Assembly: GCA_964575605.1 (NCBI GenBank)
Contig: CAZNRN010000003.1
Location: 124,001-188,000 of the forward strand
DNA from: JAPWJZ01 sp964575605
Lineage (GTDB): Bacteria > Pseudomonadota > Alphaproteobacteria > Micavibrionales > UBA2020
Direction of reading: 5' to 3'
DNA length: 64,000 bases
In this document: positions 16,186 through 24,325 of the stretch, piece after piece
Layout: each line of letters opens with the position of its first letter
Position numbering within the stretch: the first letter of the stretch is position 1
The notes under the pieces: model-generated
What the model saw: the letters and a program-made list of their open reading frames with translations, nothing else
What the model was told of the DNA's origin: nothing
The model's database searches: none
Position numbers and translations under genes: made by a program

Positions 16186-16749
16186 TTATTTGCGGAAGGG
16201 CATAGAGAAGCCCTTGAGCAGTGATTTCGCCTCATCATCGGTTTTTGCAGTCGTGCAGATGATGATGTCCATGCCGCGGATCGCGTCGACCTTGTCGAAG
16301 TTGATCTCGGGGAAGATGATCTGTTCCTTGATGCCCAGCGCGTAGTTGCCGTTGCCGTCGAAAGAACGGTCCGACACGCCGCGGAAGTCGCGGATGCGGG
16401 GCATTGCAATGGTGATCAGGCGGTCGAGGAATTCGTACATGCGCTGGCCGCGGAGCGTGACCTTGCAGCCGATCGGCAGGTCTTCACGCAGCTTGAAGGC
16501 CGCGATTGCCTTGCGCGAGCGGGTCACCATCGGCTTCTGGCCGGTGATGATGGTCATGTCGTTGACGGCGCCCTGGATCTTCTTGCTGTCCTGCGCGTTT
16601 TCGCCGACGCCCATGTTCACGACGATCTTGTCGAGCTTGGGGATAGCGAAGTCGCTGCTGTAGCCGTACTGTTTTTTCAGTTCGGGGCGGATTTTTTCGA
16701 CGTAGAGCTTTTTCAGCCGTGCGTCATTTTTTGCGTTTGCTTTTGCCAT
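16186..16749 (-). CDS. rplE: 50S ribosomal protein L5
   Basis: L5, 187 residues, binding 5S rRNA and contacting the small-subunit head. Diagnostic parts are IPKLDKIVVNMGVGEN, ITGQKPMVTRSRKAIAAFKLRE, and RIRDFRGVSDRSFDGNGNYALGI. Normal length and position between rplX and rpsN. Confidence 0.97.
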   Translation of the reverse strand: MAKANAKNDARLKKLYVEKIRPELKKQYGYSSDFAIPKLDKIVVNMGVGENAQDSKKIQGAVNDMTIITGQKPMVTRSRKAIAAFKLREDLPIGCKVTLRGQRMYEFLDRLITIAMPRIRDFRGVSDRSFDGNGNYALGIKEQIIFPEINFDKVDAIRGMDIIICTTAKTDDEAKSLLKGFSMPFRK

Positions 16750-16759
16750 TTTATGCCTC

Positions 16760-17074
16760 TTAATCGATCACTTCGCCGGAACGCTTCGAGAAGCGCACCT
16801 TGCGGTCGCCCACCGTCTTGTAGCCGACGCGGCCGGGCTTTTTGTCTTTGGGGTCGATGATCGCGACGTTGGAAAGGTGGATCGGCTTCTCGACTTTGTC
16901 GAGGCCGCCGGCCGACGCGCTGGTGGGCTTGCGGTGCTTCGTCTGCACGTTAACGCCCTGCACGACGACTTTCATTTCGTCGACGATGACTTTTTTCACT
17001 TCGCCGGTGCGGCCCTTGTCCTTGCCGGTCAGGACGACAACCTGGTCGCCTTTTCTGATTTTGAGCTTGGCCAT
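16760..17074 (-). CDS. rplX: 50S ribosomal protein L24
   Basis: L24, 104 residues, an early assembly initiator of the large subunit. The KOW motif is KGDQVVVLTGKDKGRTGEVKKV near the start, and NVQTKHRKPTSASAGG follows. The gap to rplN is only two bases. Confidence 0.97.
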   Translation of the reverse strand: MAKLKIRKGDQVVVLTGKDKGRTGEVKKVIVDEMKVVVQGVNVQTKHRKPTSASAGGLDKVEKPIHLSNVAIIDPKDKKPGRVGYKTVGDRKVRFSKRSGEVID

Positions 17075-17076
17075 GA

Positions 17077-17445
17077 TTAGAGGACCTCCGGAGCGAGCGA
17101 GATGATTTTCATGAAGTTCTTGGCGCGCAGCTCGCGGGTGACGGGGCCAAAGATACGGGTGCCGATCGGCTCGCCCTGCGGGTTGATGAGCACCGCGGCG
17201 TTGCGGTCGAAACGGATGATGGAGCCATCATCACGCTTGAGCGCCGTGCGGGTGCGCACGATGACCGCCTTGTGGACGGTGCCTTTCTTGACGCGGCCGC
17301 GGGGGATTGCGTCTTTCACGGACACGACGATCACGTCGCCGATGCCGGCCGTGCGGCGTTTGGAACCGCCCAGCACTTTCACGCACATAACCTTGCGTGC
17401 GCCGCTGTTGTCAGCAACTTCGAGGTTGCTTTCCATCTGTATCAT
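17077..17445 (-). CDS. rplN: 50S ribosomal protein L14
   Basis: L14, 122 residues, forming bridge B5/B8 to the small subunit. Start MIQMESNLEVADNSGARKVM and the block DGSIIRFDRNAAVLINPQGEP are family signatures. Exactly the usual length; position between rpsQ and rplX is normal. Confidence 0.97.
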   Translation of the reverse strand: MIQMESNLEVADNSGARKVMCVKVLGGSKRRTAGIGDVIVVSVKDAIPRGRVKKGTVHKAVIVRTRTALKRDDGSIIRFDRNAAVLINPQGEPIGTRIFGPVTRELRAKNFMKIISLAPEVL

Positions 17446-17494
17446 GGTCTTGACCTTTCTTTATCTACTCTAAGAGGGTTTCAAGCCCTGCTTG

Positions 17495-17890
17495 TTACTC
17501 GTCTTTTTTCGTTTTTTTCGCAGCAGGTTTCTTGGTTTCGGTTTTTGCCTCGGCCTTGGGCGCCGCTTTCGCGGGAGCCTCTTCGCCGGCGACATCACGC
17601 TTCACGGAAGCGCGCTTGGTGCCTGCGTCATCAACGGTTTCGGCCTGGCTTTCGCCCATGGCTTTACCGCCGGTGACAATCCATTTTTTCGATTTCGAGA
17701 TCGGGCGGCACTCTTCGATAGAGACCAGGTCACCGATCTGCCATTTGCTTTCAGCATGCGCGGCATATTTTGCCGAACGGCGCATGATTTTGCCGTACAG
17801 CGGGTCGCGGATCTTGCGCTCGACCAGGACCGTCACGGTCTTGGTGTTCTTGTTGCTGACGACTTTGCCTTCCAGTACGCGGCGGGGCAT
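17495..17890 (-). CDS. rpsQ: 30S ribosomal protein S17 with C-terminal extension
   Basis: S17, 131 residues. The OB-fold core occupies about residues 1-76 (MPRRVLEGKVVSNKNTKTVT and the GDLVSIEECRPISKSKKW block). It is followed by about 50 residues of low-complexity Ala, Lys, Glu and Pro (KAAPKAEAKTETKKPAAKK). Usual S17 is 80-90 residues, so the tail is an addition. Six bases separate it from rpmC. Confidence 0.96.
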   Translation of the reverse strand: MPRRVLEGKVVSNKNTKTVTVLVERKIRDPLYGKIMRRSAKYAAHAESKWQIGDLVSIEECRPISKSKKWIVTGGKAMGESQAETVDDAGTKRASVKRDVAGEEAPAKAAPKAEAKTETKKPAAKKTKKDE

Positions 17891-17896
17891 GTGTTA

Positions 17897-18199
17897 TTAC
17901 TCCTTGGCTTTCTTCTTGGGTGCTGCAGCCTTTTTCTCGCCTTCGGCCTTCGCGGGCTTTTCGGCTTTCTTCGCTGCCTTCTTGGCGGCGGGGGCGTACT
18001 GCTTGCCCTGTTTTTGCTCGACCAGCACCGTCTTGATGCGCGCGATGTCGCGGCGCACGATGCGCATGCGGCCGGTGTTTTCCATCTGGCCGGTCGACTT
18101 CTGGAAGCGGAAGTTGAACTGCTCCTTACGCAGGCCCATCAGCTCGGTTTCCAGCTCGTCTTTCGTTTTTGCTCTGAGTTCAGCGGTTTTCATTGTCAT
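17897..18199 (-). CDS. rpmC: 50S ribosomal protein L29 with C-terminal extension
   Basis: L29, 100 residues. The helical hairpin fold fills about residues 1-65 (ELRAKTKDELETELMGLRKE and RIVRRDIARIKTVL). About 35 residues of Ala, Lys, Glu and Pro follow. L29 is normally about 65 residues. It sits near the peptide exit tunnel, so the tail would project close to the exit; that consequence is inference. Confidence 0.96.
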   Translation of the reverse strand: MTMKTAELRAKTKDELETELMGLRKEQFNFRFQKSTGQMENTGRMRIVRRDIARIKTVLVEQKQGKQYAPAAKKAAKKAEKPAKAEGEKKAAAPKKKAKE

Positions 18200-18204
18200 T
18201 CACC

Positions 18205-18615
18205 TTATGCTTCGCGTGCTACGAAACGCGTCTTGATCGGCAGTTTCGCGGAAGCGAGTTCGAAAGCCTCTTCGGCGAGCTGGCGCGGCACGCCGTCCAG
18301 CTCGAACATGATGCGGCCGGGCTTCACGCGGCACACGTAGAATTCGGGAGAACCTTTACCGGAGCCCATGCGGACTTCGAGGGGTTTCTTCGACACCGGC
18401 ACATCGGGGAAGATGCGGATCCAGAGACGGCCCTGGCGCTTCATGTGGCGCGTGATGGCGCGGCGGGCTGCTTCGATCTGGCGGGCGGTGAGGCGCTCGG
18501 GCGTGGTCGCCTTGAGGCCAAAGCTGCCATAGGACAGGTAGTTGCCCGAGGTCGCCTGACCGCGGATGCGCCCTTTGTGCGCTTTCCTGTACTTCATTTT
18601 CTTCGGTGACATCAT
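18205..18615 (-). CDS. rplP: 50S ribosomal protein L16
   Basis: L16, 136 residues, near the A site and needed for tRNA accommodation. Core signatures are RKAHKGRIRGQATSGNYLSYG and the later IRIFPDVPVSKKPLEVRMGSGKG. Two ATG codons stand at the start; either could be used. Five bases separate it from rpmC. Confidence 0.97.
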   Translation of the reverse strand: MMSPKKMKYRKAHKGRIRGQATSGNYLSYGSFGLKATTPERLTARQIEAARRAITRHMKRQGRLWIRIFPDVPVSKKPLEVRMGSGKGSPEFYVCRVKPGRIMFELDGVPRQLAEEAFELASAKLPIKTRFVAREA

Positions 18616-18646
18616 GGTCGTGGTTCCTTCTTAAACTTCTTTAACC

Positions 18647-19327
18647 TTATGCACGTTGCGGCGATGCGTCTTGCATGCGCTTGTCGCGAGCCATCGGATC
18701 GTGCTGGAGGACTTCGCCTTTGAAGATCCAGACTTTGACGCCGATGATGCCGTAGGTGGTCAGCGCGCGTGCCGTTGCGTAGTCAACGTCTGCACGGAGC
18801 GTGTGCAGGGGAACGCGGCCTTCGCGGTAACCTTCGCGGCGGGCGATTTCCGCACCGGCGAGACGGCCGGAGCAGTTCACTTTAATGCCGTTGGCGCCGA
18901 GGCGCATAGCGGACTGGACGGCGCGCTTGAGGGCGCGGCGGAACGAGACGCGGCGCTCGAGCTGCTGGGCGATGCCTTCAGCGACGAGTTGAGCGTCCAG
19001 CTCGGGCTTGCGGATCTCGACGATGTTCAGGGTGACTTCGCCGCCCGTGAACTTGGAGAGGTCCTTGCGGAGCTTCTCGATGTCGGAGCCTTTTTTGCCG
19101 ATGATGACGCCCGGGCGAGCCGAGTGGATCGTCACGTTGGTCTTGTTGGCGGCGCGTTCGATGATGACGCGCGCAACACCGGCCTGTTTCAGGTTCTCAA
19201 GCACGTATGCACGCAGCTTGATGTCCTGCAGCAGCTTTGCGGCGTAGTCTTTGCCTGCGTACCAGCGGCTGTCCCAGGTGCGGTTGATGCCCAGTCTCAG
19301 ACCGATCGGGTTAACTTTCTGACCCAT
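18647..19327 (-). CDS. rpsC: 30S ribosomal protein S3
   Basis: S3, 226 residues, at the mRNA entry tunnel, with a KH domain (VTIHSARPGVIIGKKGSDIEKLRK) and a C-terminal domain (SGRLAGAEIARREGYREGRVPLHTLRADVDYA). Start MGQKVNPIGLRLGINRTWDS is the family start. Normal length and position between rplV and rplP. Confidence 0.97.
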   Translation of the reverse strand: MGQKVNPIGLRLGINRTWDSRWYAGKDYAAKLLQDIKLRAYVLENLKQAGVARVIIERAANKTNVTIHSARPGVIIGKKGSDIEKLRKDLSKFTGGEVTLNIVEIRKPELDAQLVAEGIAQQLERRVSFRRALKRAVQSAMRLGANGIKVNCSGRLAGAEIARREGYREGRVPLHTLRADVDYATARALTTYGIIGVKVWIFKGEVLQHDPMARDKRMQDASPQRA

Positions 19328-19351
19328 ATTTAATACTCTCCTGAACCTTGA

Positions 19352-19822
19352 TTATTCGGCTTGTTTAGCTTCGGCCTTGGCGGCGGGCTTGCTCTTTTTC
19401 GAGCCTTCCTTGCTGCCTTTGGCGGGTTTCGATTTTTTCTTCTCTTCGCCGGCGGGACGTTCCTGCACGACGATGGTGATGTTCGAGAACGGCTTCTCGA
19501 CGGGGGCCGAACGGCCGCGGCCGCGCGTGTGGAAACGGCGCATGACCAGCGTTTTGCCGACGGTCGCTTCCGCAACATAGAGGCGGTCGACATCGAGGTT
19601 GTGGTTGTTCTCGGCGTTGGCGATTGCCGCTTCCAGCACCTTGCGCACGTCTTGCGACACGCGGCGCTGCGAGAATTCGAGTTCATTCAGCGCCTGTTGC
19701 GCGGATTTGCCGCGGATCAGCTGCGCCAGGAGGTTCAGCTTGCGCTCGCCGCCTTTGATGTACCATGCCTTAGCGATGGCCTGGTTGTCTTTGCGACGGG
19801 GTTGTTTTGCTTGCTTGGACAT
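19352..19822 (-). CDS. rplV: 50S ribosomal protein L22 with C-terminal extension
   Basis: L22, 156 residues. The core (about residues 12-118) includes KLNLLAQLIRGKSAQQALNEL and the tunnel-loop region RRFHTRGRGRSAPVEKPFSNI. About 38 residues of Lys, Ser, Ala and Pro follow; usual L22 is about 110-125 residues, so the tail is an addition. Position between rpsS and rpsC is normal. Confidence 0.96.
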   Translation of the reverse strand: MSKQAKQPRRKDNQAIAKAWYIKGGERKLNLLAQLIRGKSAQQALNELEFSQRRVSQDVRKVLEAAIANAENNHNLDVDRLYVAEATVGKTLVMRRFHTRGRGRSAPVEKPFSNITIVVQERPAGEEKKKSKPAKGSKEGSKKSKPAAKAEAKQAE

Positions 19823-19827
19823 TGTCT

Positions 19828-20118
19828 TTACTCGCTCTTGGTAGCCGTTTTGTCAGCGCCGGCAGCGGTGTGCTGCTGGAACTGGCGGGTGGGCGCGAAT
19901 TCACCGAACTTGTGGCCGATCATGTTGTCGGTCACGAGCACGGGGATGAACTTCTGGCCGTTATAAACGCCGAAGGTCAGGCCGATGAATTGCGGCAGGA
20001 TGGTGGAAGCGCGCGACCAGGTCTTGATGACCTCGTTGCGGCCCGAAGAACGTGCCTTTTCGGCTTTCTTCAGCAGGTAGCCCGCGATGAAGGGGCCTTT
20101 TTTTACGGAACGTGCCAT
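19828..20118 (-). CDS. rpsS: 30S ribosomal protein S19
   Basis: S19 of the small-subunit head, 96 residues. Start MARSVKKGPFIAGYLLKKAE and the block IKTWSRASTILPQFIGLTFGVYNGQKFIPV-like sequence with NMIGHKFGEFAPTR are diagnostic. Normal length; five bases before rplV. Confidence 0.97.
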   Translation of the reverse strand: MARSVKKGPFIAGYLLKKAEKARSSGRNEVIKTWSRASTILPQFIGLTFGVYNGQKFIPVLVTDNMIGHKFGEFAPTRQFQQHTAAGADKTATKSE

Positions 20119-20131
20119 GTATTGCTACTCC

Positions 20132-20980
20132 TTACTGGCCAGCTGCGAGGCGCTTGTTCTTGCGACGGCGCAGGATGAATTGATCGGTACGCTTGTTCTT
20201 GCGGGTCTTGCCGCCTTTGGCGCACTTGCCCCAGGGCGAGACCGGGTGACGGCCGCCGGAGGATTTACCTTCACCACCACCATGCGGGTGATCGATCGGG
20301 TTCATCACGACGCCGCGGTTATGCGGTTTCCAGCCCATCCAGCGTTTGCGGCCGGCTTTGCCGATCTGCACGTTGGCGTGGTCGGTGTTCGACACCGCGC
20401 CGACGGTTGCCATGCAGTTGCCGTTGACGACGCGCAGTTCGCCCGAGTTCAGCTTGATCTGGGTGAAGCCCGCATCGCGGCCGACGACCTGGACCGAAGC
20501 GCCGGCGGAACGCGCCAGTTGGCCGCCGCGGCCGGGTTGGAGTTCCACGTTATGCACGAGCGTGCCGACGGGGATGTTTTTGATCTGCATCGCGTTGCCG
20601 GGCAGGATGTCAGCGCGCTGCGACGACACGATTTTGTCGCCGGGAGCCACGCGCTGGGGCGCCAGGATGTAAGCCAGTTCGCCGTCTTTGTATTTTATCA
20701 GGGCGATCCAGGCGGTGCGGTTGGGGTCGTATTCCAGGCGCTCGATCGTCGCTTCGACGTCGAACTTCTGGCGTTTGAAGTCGATCTTCCGGTAACGGCG
20801 CTTGTGTCCGCCGCCGCGGTGCCAGGACGTGATCTCGCCGAAGTTGTTGCGGCCGGTGGCGCGGTGATGGTCCTTGTCGATGAGCGAGCGCTCGGGCTTG
20901 CCTTTGTGCAGCTCGGAACGGTCGACGCGGATCATGGTGCGCATGCCGGGCGATGTCGGGCGGTATGATTTGAGTGCCAT
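20132..20980 (-). CDS. rplB: 50S ribosomal protein L2
   Basis: L2, 282 residues, close to the peptidyl-transferase centre and one of the most conserved ribosomal proteins. Diagnostic parts are the start MALKSYRPTSPGMRTM, the central NIPVGTLVHNVELQPGRGGQ, and the C-terminal VVMNPIDHPHGGGEGKSSGGRHPVSPWG with the conserved histidine of HPHGGGEG. Normal length and position. Confidence 0.98.
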   Translation of the reverse strand: MALKSYRPTSPGMRTMIRVDRSELHKGKPERSLIDKDHHRATGRNNFGEITSWHRGGGHKRRYRKIDFKRQKFDVEATIERLEYDPNRTAWIALIKYKDGELAYILAPQRVAPGDKIVSSQRADILPGNAMQIKNIPVGTLVHNVELQPGRGGQLARSAGASVQVVGRDAGFTQIKLNSGELRVVNGNCMATVGAVSNTDHANVQIGKAGRKRWMGWKPHNRGVVMNPIDHPHGGGEGKSSGGRHPVSPWGKCAKGGKTRKNKRTDQFILRRRKNKRLAAGQ

Positions 20981-21018
20981 GTTATTTCCTCATTTCCTCC
21001 GGTTTACCGGAAGCTTCC

Positions 21019-21351
21019 TTAAATGCCTGTGGACACGTCGATCGTCTGGCCTTCAGCCAGGGTCACGATCGCCTTTTTGCGGTCGCTGCGGAAAGCCTTG
21101 CGGCCTTTGAAAATCTTGGTCTTGCCGAGCTGGATAGAAGTGTTGATTTTCACCACTTTCACCTTGAACACGGCTTCGACAGCGCGCTTAATCATTGCCT
21201 TGTCAGCGTCAACCGGTACGCGGAACGTGATCTGGTTGTACTGCGAGCCCATGGTCGCCTTTTCGGTGATAACCGGGAAACGGACGGCTTCGTAGAGAGC
21301 TTCCGTCAGCTGGGCTTCTTTCTTTTCGCTTTTTTTCTTAGCGGCTGTCAT
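21019..21351 (-). CDS. rplW: 50S ribosomal protein L23
   Basis: L23, 110 residues, at the tunnel exit where SRP and trigger factor dock. Core: LYEAVRFPVITEKATMGSQYNQITFRV, then AVEAVFKVKVVKINT. A Lys-rich N-terminal stretch of about 14 residues precedes the fold. Start overlaps the rplD end by four bases. Confidence 0.96.
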   Translation of the reverse strand: MTAAKKKSEKKEAQLTEALYEAVRFPVITEKATMGSQYNQITFRVPVDADKAMIKRAVEAVFKVKVVKINTSIQLGKTKIFKGRKAFRSDRKKAIVTLAEGQTIDVSTGI

Positions 21352-21971
21352 TTCAGTCGGGCCTCCAGTTGGGCGACCGCGTCCTTGGTCAGGACCAGGG
21401 TGTCACGGCGCAGGATGTCATAGACGTTGATGCCTTTTTCGGGCAGCAGGTCGATGTTCTTGATGTTGCGGACGGCGCGGGTGAAGTTCACGTCGGGCGT
21501 GCCGTCGACGATCAGCGCCGAGGTCAGGCCGAGCGTTTCAAGCGCCTTCGCCATTTCTTTCGTCTTGTGCGACTTGGAAGAAGCCGCATCGAGGACGACG
21601 AGCTTGCCTTCGGCCTGTTTCGCCGAGAGCGCGGTTTTCAGCGCCAGCTTGCGCATTGCTTTCGGCAGGCTGTGGGCGTGGTCGCGCACAACCGGGCCGA
21701 AGATCACGGCGCCGCCGCGGTGGTGCGGGTTACGGAGCGAGCCTGCGCGCGCCTGGCCGGTGCCTTTTTGCGAGAAGGGCTTCTTGCCGGTGCCCGAGAT
21801 CTCGCCGATCTGCTTGGTCTTGTGGTTGCCGGAGCGGCGTTTCGCCAGCTGCCAGTTCACCATGCGGTGCAGGACATCCTTGCGGACCTTCACGCCAAAG
21901 ATAGCGTCGGACAGGTCAATGTCACCGACTTTTTTGTTATCGAGGCTTTTTACAGCGACTTTCATGTTCAA
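21348..21971 (-). CDS. rplD: 50S ribosomal protein L4
   Basis: L4, 207 residues, with an extended loop in the exit tunnel (SGTGKKPFSQKGTGQARAGSLRNPHHRGGAVIFGP region). In E. coli L4 also represses the S10 operon. Normal length; overlaps rplW by four bases and follows rplC by four. Confidence 0.97.
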   Translation of the reverse strand: MNMKVAVKSLDNKKVGDIDLSDAIFGVKVRKDVLHRMVNWQLAKRRSGNHKTKQIGEISGTGKKPFSQKGTGQARAGSLRNPHHRGGAVIFGPVVRDHAHSLPKAMRKLALKTALSAKQAEGKLVVLDAASSKSHKTKEMAKALETLGLTSALIVDGTPDVNFTRAVRNIKNIDLLPEKGINVYDILRRDTLVLTKDAVAQLEARLK

Positions 21972-21975
21972 CTCC

Positions 21976-22662
21976 TTAGCCTGCGGCTTTCTGCTTCAGG
22001 CCAGCCGGTTTCGGCGAGTCCTTGTGCGGTTTCTTTTTCACGGCATCCTTGATCGTGACCCAGCTGCCTTTGTGGCCGGTGACGGCGCCTTCGACAGCGA
22101 TCAGGCCCTGCTCGGGATAGACTTCCACGACGCGCAGGTTGGGGATGGTGCGGTTCTTGTTACCCATGTGACCAGCCATCTTCTTGTTCTTGAAGACGCG
22201 GCCGGGGCTCTGGCGCTGACCGGTCGAGCCGGGCGAGCGGTGCGAGACCGAGACGCCGTGCGTGGCGCGGAGGCCTGCGAAGTTCCAGCGTTTCATGACG
22301 CCCTGGTAGCCTTTACCGAGCGTAACGCCCGAGACGTCGACATATTGACCGGGGACGAAGTGTTCGACCGAGAGCTCGGCGCCGACTTCCAACAGGTTCT
22401 CTTCCGAGACGCGGAATTCGACGACTTTCGCTTTCGGCTCGACTTTCGCTTTTGCGAAATGGCCGCGCTCGGGCTTGGTGCAGCTCGTCGCTTTTTTCGA
22501 GCCGGCGCCCAGCTGGACAGCGGTGTAGCCGTTTTTGTCTTTCGTCTGCACGGCGACGACCTGGCAGGCGTCAACCTTCAGCAGGGTGACGGGAACGTGC
22601 TTGCCGTTCGCATCGAAGATGCGCGACATGCCAAGTTTCTGTGCTATCAAACCGGTACGCAT
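21976..22662 (-). CDS. rplC: 50S ribosomal protein L3
   Basis: L3, 228 residues, an early assembly protein reaching towards the peptidyl-transferase centre. Start MRTGLIAQKLGMSRIFD and the loop STGQRQSPGRVFKNKKMAGHMG are diagnostic; that loop keeps the glutamine that PrmB methylates in other bacteria. The C-terminus has an additional basic end (KKKPHKDSPKPAGLKQKAAG). Confidence 0.97.
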   Translation of the reverse strand: MRTGLIAQKLGMSRIFDANGKHVPVTLLKVDACQVVAVQTKDKNGYTAVQLGAGSKKATSCTKPERGHFAKAKVEPKAKVVEFRVSEENLLEVGAELSVEHFVPGQYVDVSGVTLGKGYQGVMKRWNFAGLRATHGVSVSHRSPGSTGQRQSPGRVFKNKKMAGHMGNKNRTIPNLRVVEVYPEQGLIAVEGAVTGHKGSWVTIKDAVKKKPHKDSPKPAGLKQKAAG

Positions 22663-22702
22663 TTTATTAGTCCTTCTTAATTAAACCTTTTTGAAACCTT
22701 GC

Positions 22703-23011
22703 TTAGAGCTTGATTTCAACGTCAACGCCGGCGGCGAGGTCGAGCTTCATCAGCGCGTCGATCGTCTGCGGCGTGGGATCGATGATGTCGAGAAGACGCT
22801 TGTGCGTGCGGCGTTCGAACTGCTCGCGCGACTTCTTGTCAACGTGCGGAGAACGCAGCACCGTGAACTTTTCGATGTTGGTCGGCAGCGGGATGGGGCC
22901 GCGAACTTGCGCGCCTGTGCGCTTTGCCGTGTTCACAATTTCCTTGGTCGACTGGTCCAGAATGCGGTGGTCGTATGCACGGAGCCTGACCCGGATGTTT
23001 TGCGCTTCCAT
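22703..23011 (-). CDS. rpsJ: 30S ribosomal protein S10
   Basis: S10 (NusE), 102 residues; besides its ribosomal role it binds NusB and NusG in transcription-translation coupling. The frame is open further upstream, but MEAQNIRVRLRAYDHRILDQ is the family start, with AAGGAAAC before the ATG at 23011. C-terminal RTHKRLLDIIDPTPQTIDALMKL is diagnostic. First gene of the S10 operon, preceded by tuf and a strong hairpin. Confidence 0.97.
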   Translation of the reverse strand: MEAQNIRVRLRAYDHRILDQSTKEIVNTAKRTGAQVRGPIPLPTNIEKFTVLRSPHVDKKSREQFERRTHKRLLDIIDPTPQTIDALMKLDLAAGVDVEIKL

Positions 23012-23038
23012 TTTTAGTTTCCTTCTTTTCTCAGAGCC

Positions 23039-23064
23039 GGCCCCGCCGGCCATCCGGCGGGGCC
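23039..23064 (-). other. Strong hairpin between tuf and rpsJ
   Basis: Perfect 11-pair GC-rich stem (23039-23049 with 23054-23064) with a four-base loop, about 18 bases after the tuf stop and 28 before rpsJ. No T-run follows on the minus strand. It probably stabilises the tuf 3' end or partly separates tuf from the S10 operon. Confidence 0.55.
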
Positions 23065-23082
23065 TGAACTCTAATCCTTCAG

Positions 23083-24273
23083 TTACTCGATGATCGAGGC
23101 AACGACGCCTGCGCCCACCGTGCGGCCGCCTTCGCGGATAGCGAAGCGGAGGCCGGGATCCATAGCGATCGGAGCGATCAGCTCGATTTCCATGGTGATG
23201 TTGTCGCCAGGCATGACCATCTCGACGCCTGCCGGGAGCTTCACGATGCCGGTCACGTCAGTCGTACGGAAGTAGAACTGGGGACGGTAGTCGGTGAAGA
23301 ACGGCGTGTGGCGGCCACCTTCGTCCTTGGTGAGGACGTAAGCCTCTGCCTTGAACTTCGTGTGGGGCTTGATCGAGCCGGGAGCGCAGAGAACTTGGCC
23401 ACGCTCGACTTCTTCGCGCTTGGTGCCGCGCAGGAGAGCGCCGATGTTGTCGCCAGCCTCACCCTGATCGAGCAGCTTGCGGAACATTTCAACGCCGGTA
23501 ACGACGGTCTTGGTGGTCGGGCGGAGGCCGACGATCTCGACTTCTTCGTTGACCTTGATGATGCCTTGCTCGACGCGGCCGGTAACAACGGTACCGCGGC
23601 CGGAGATCGAGAAGACGTCCTCAACGGGCATCAGGAAGGGCTTGTCTTTCGGACGAGCCGGGGTCGGGATGGTTTCGTCGACCGCTTTCATCAGCGCCAT
23701 GATGGCTTCTTTGCCCAGGCCGTCCGACTTGCCTTCGAGCGCGGACAGAGCCGAGCCTTTCACGAAGGGGATCTTGTCGCCAGGGAATTTGTATTTGGTC
23801 AGGAGTTCGCGGACTTCCATCTCGACGAGGTCCAGGAGTTCCTTGTCGTCGACCATGTCGCACTTGTTCATGAAGACGACGATTGCGGGGACGCCGACCT
23901 GACGTGCGAGCAGGATGTGTTCGCGGGTCTGGGGCATCGGGCCGTCTGCTGCGGAAACGACGAGGATCGCGCCGTCCATCTGTGCTGCGCCCGTGATCAT
24001 GTTTTTCACGTAGTCTGCGTGGCCGGGGCAGTCGACGTGCGCGTAGTGGCGGTTGTCGGTCTCGTACTCGACGTGTGCGGTCGAGATCGTGATGCCGCGC
24101 TCGCGCTCTTCAGGCGACTTGTCGATCTGGTCATAGGCCATGAACTGGGCTTTGCCAGCTTCTGCCAGGACTTTCGTGATAGCTGCCGTCAGCGAGGTTT
24201 TGCCATGGTCGACGTGACCGATGGTGCCGATGTTGACGTGAGGCTTGTTGCGCTCAAACTTTGCTTTAGCCAT
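23083..24273 (-). CDS. tuf: Elongation factor Tu
   Basis: EF-Tu, 396 residues, the GTPase that delivers aminoacyl-tRNA. G1 is GHVDHGKT at residues 19-26, the switch 2 motif is DCPGHADYV, and the guanine specificity motif is NKCD. The effector region RGITISTAHVEY and the C-terminal RFAIREGGRTVGAGVV are intact. It stands between fusA and rpsJ as in many proteobacteria. Only one copy lies in this window. Confidence 0.98.
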   Translation of the reverse strand: MAKAKFERNKPHVNIGTIGHVDHGKTSLTAAITKVLAEAGKAQFMAYDQIDKSPEERERGITISTAHVEYETDNRHYAHVDCPGHADYVKNMITGAAQMDGAILVVSAADGPMPQTREHILLARQVGVPAIVVFMNKCDMVDDKELLDLVEMEVRELLTKYKFPGDKIPFVKGSALSALEGKSDGLGKEAIMALMKAVDETIPTPARPKDKPFLMPVEDVFSISGRGTVVTGRVEQGIIKVNEEVEIVGLRPTTKTVVTGVEMFRKLLDQGEAGDNIGALLRGTKREEVERGQVLCAPGSIKPHTKFKAEAYVLTKDEGGRHTPFFTDYRPQFYFRTTDVTGIVKLPAGVEMVMPGDNITMEIELIAPIAMDPGLRFAIREGGRTVGAGVVASIIE

Positions 24274-24325
24274 TTCTGGGTCTTCCTTCCTTGCTAAGTA
24301 CGTTTTCGGTTAGTGTTTATGGTTG

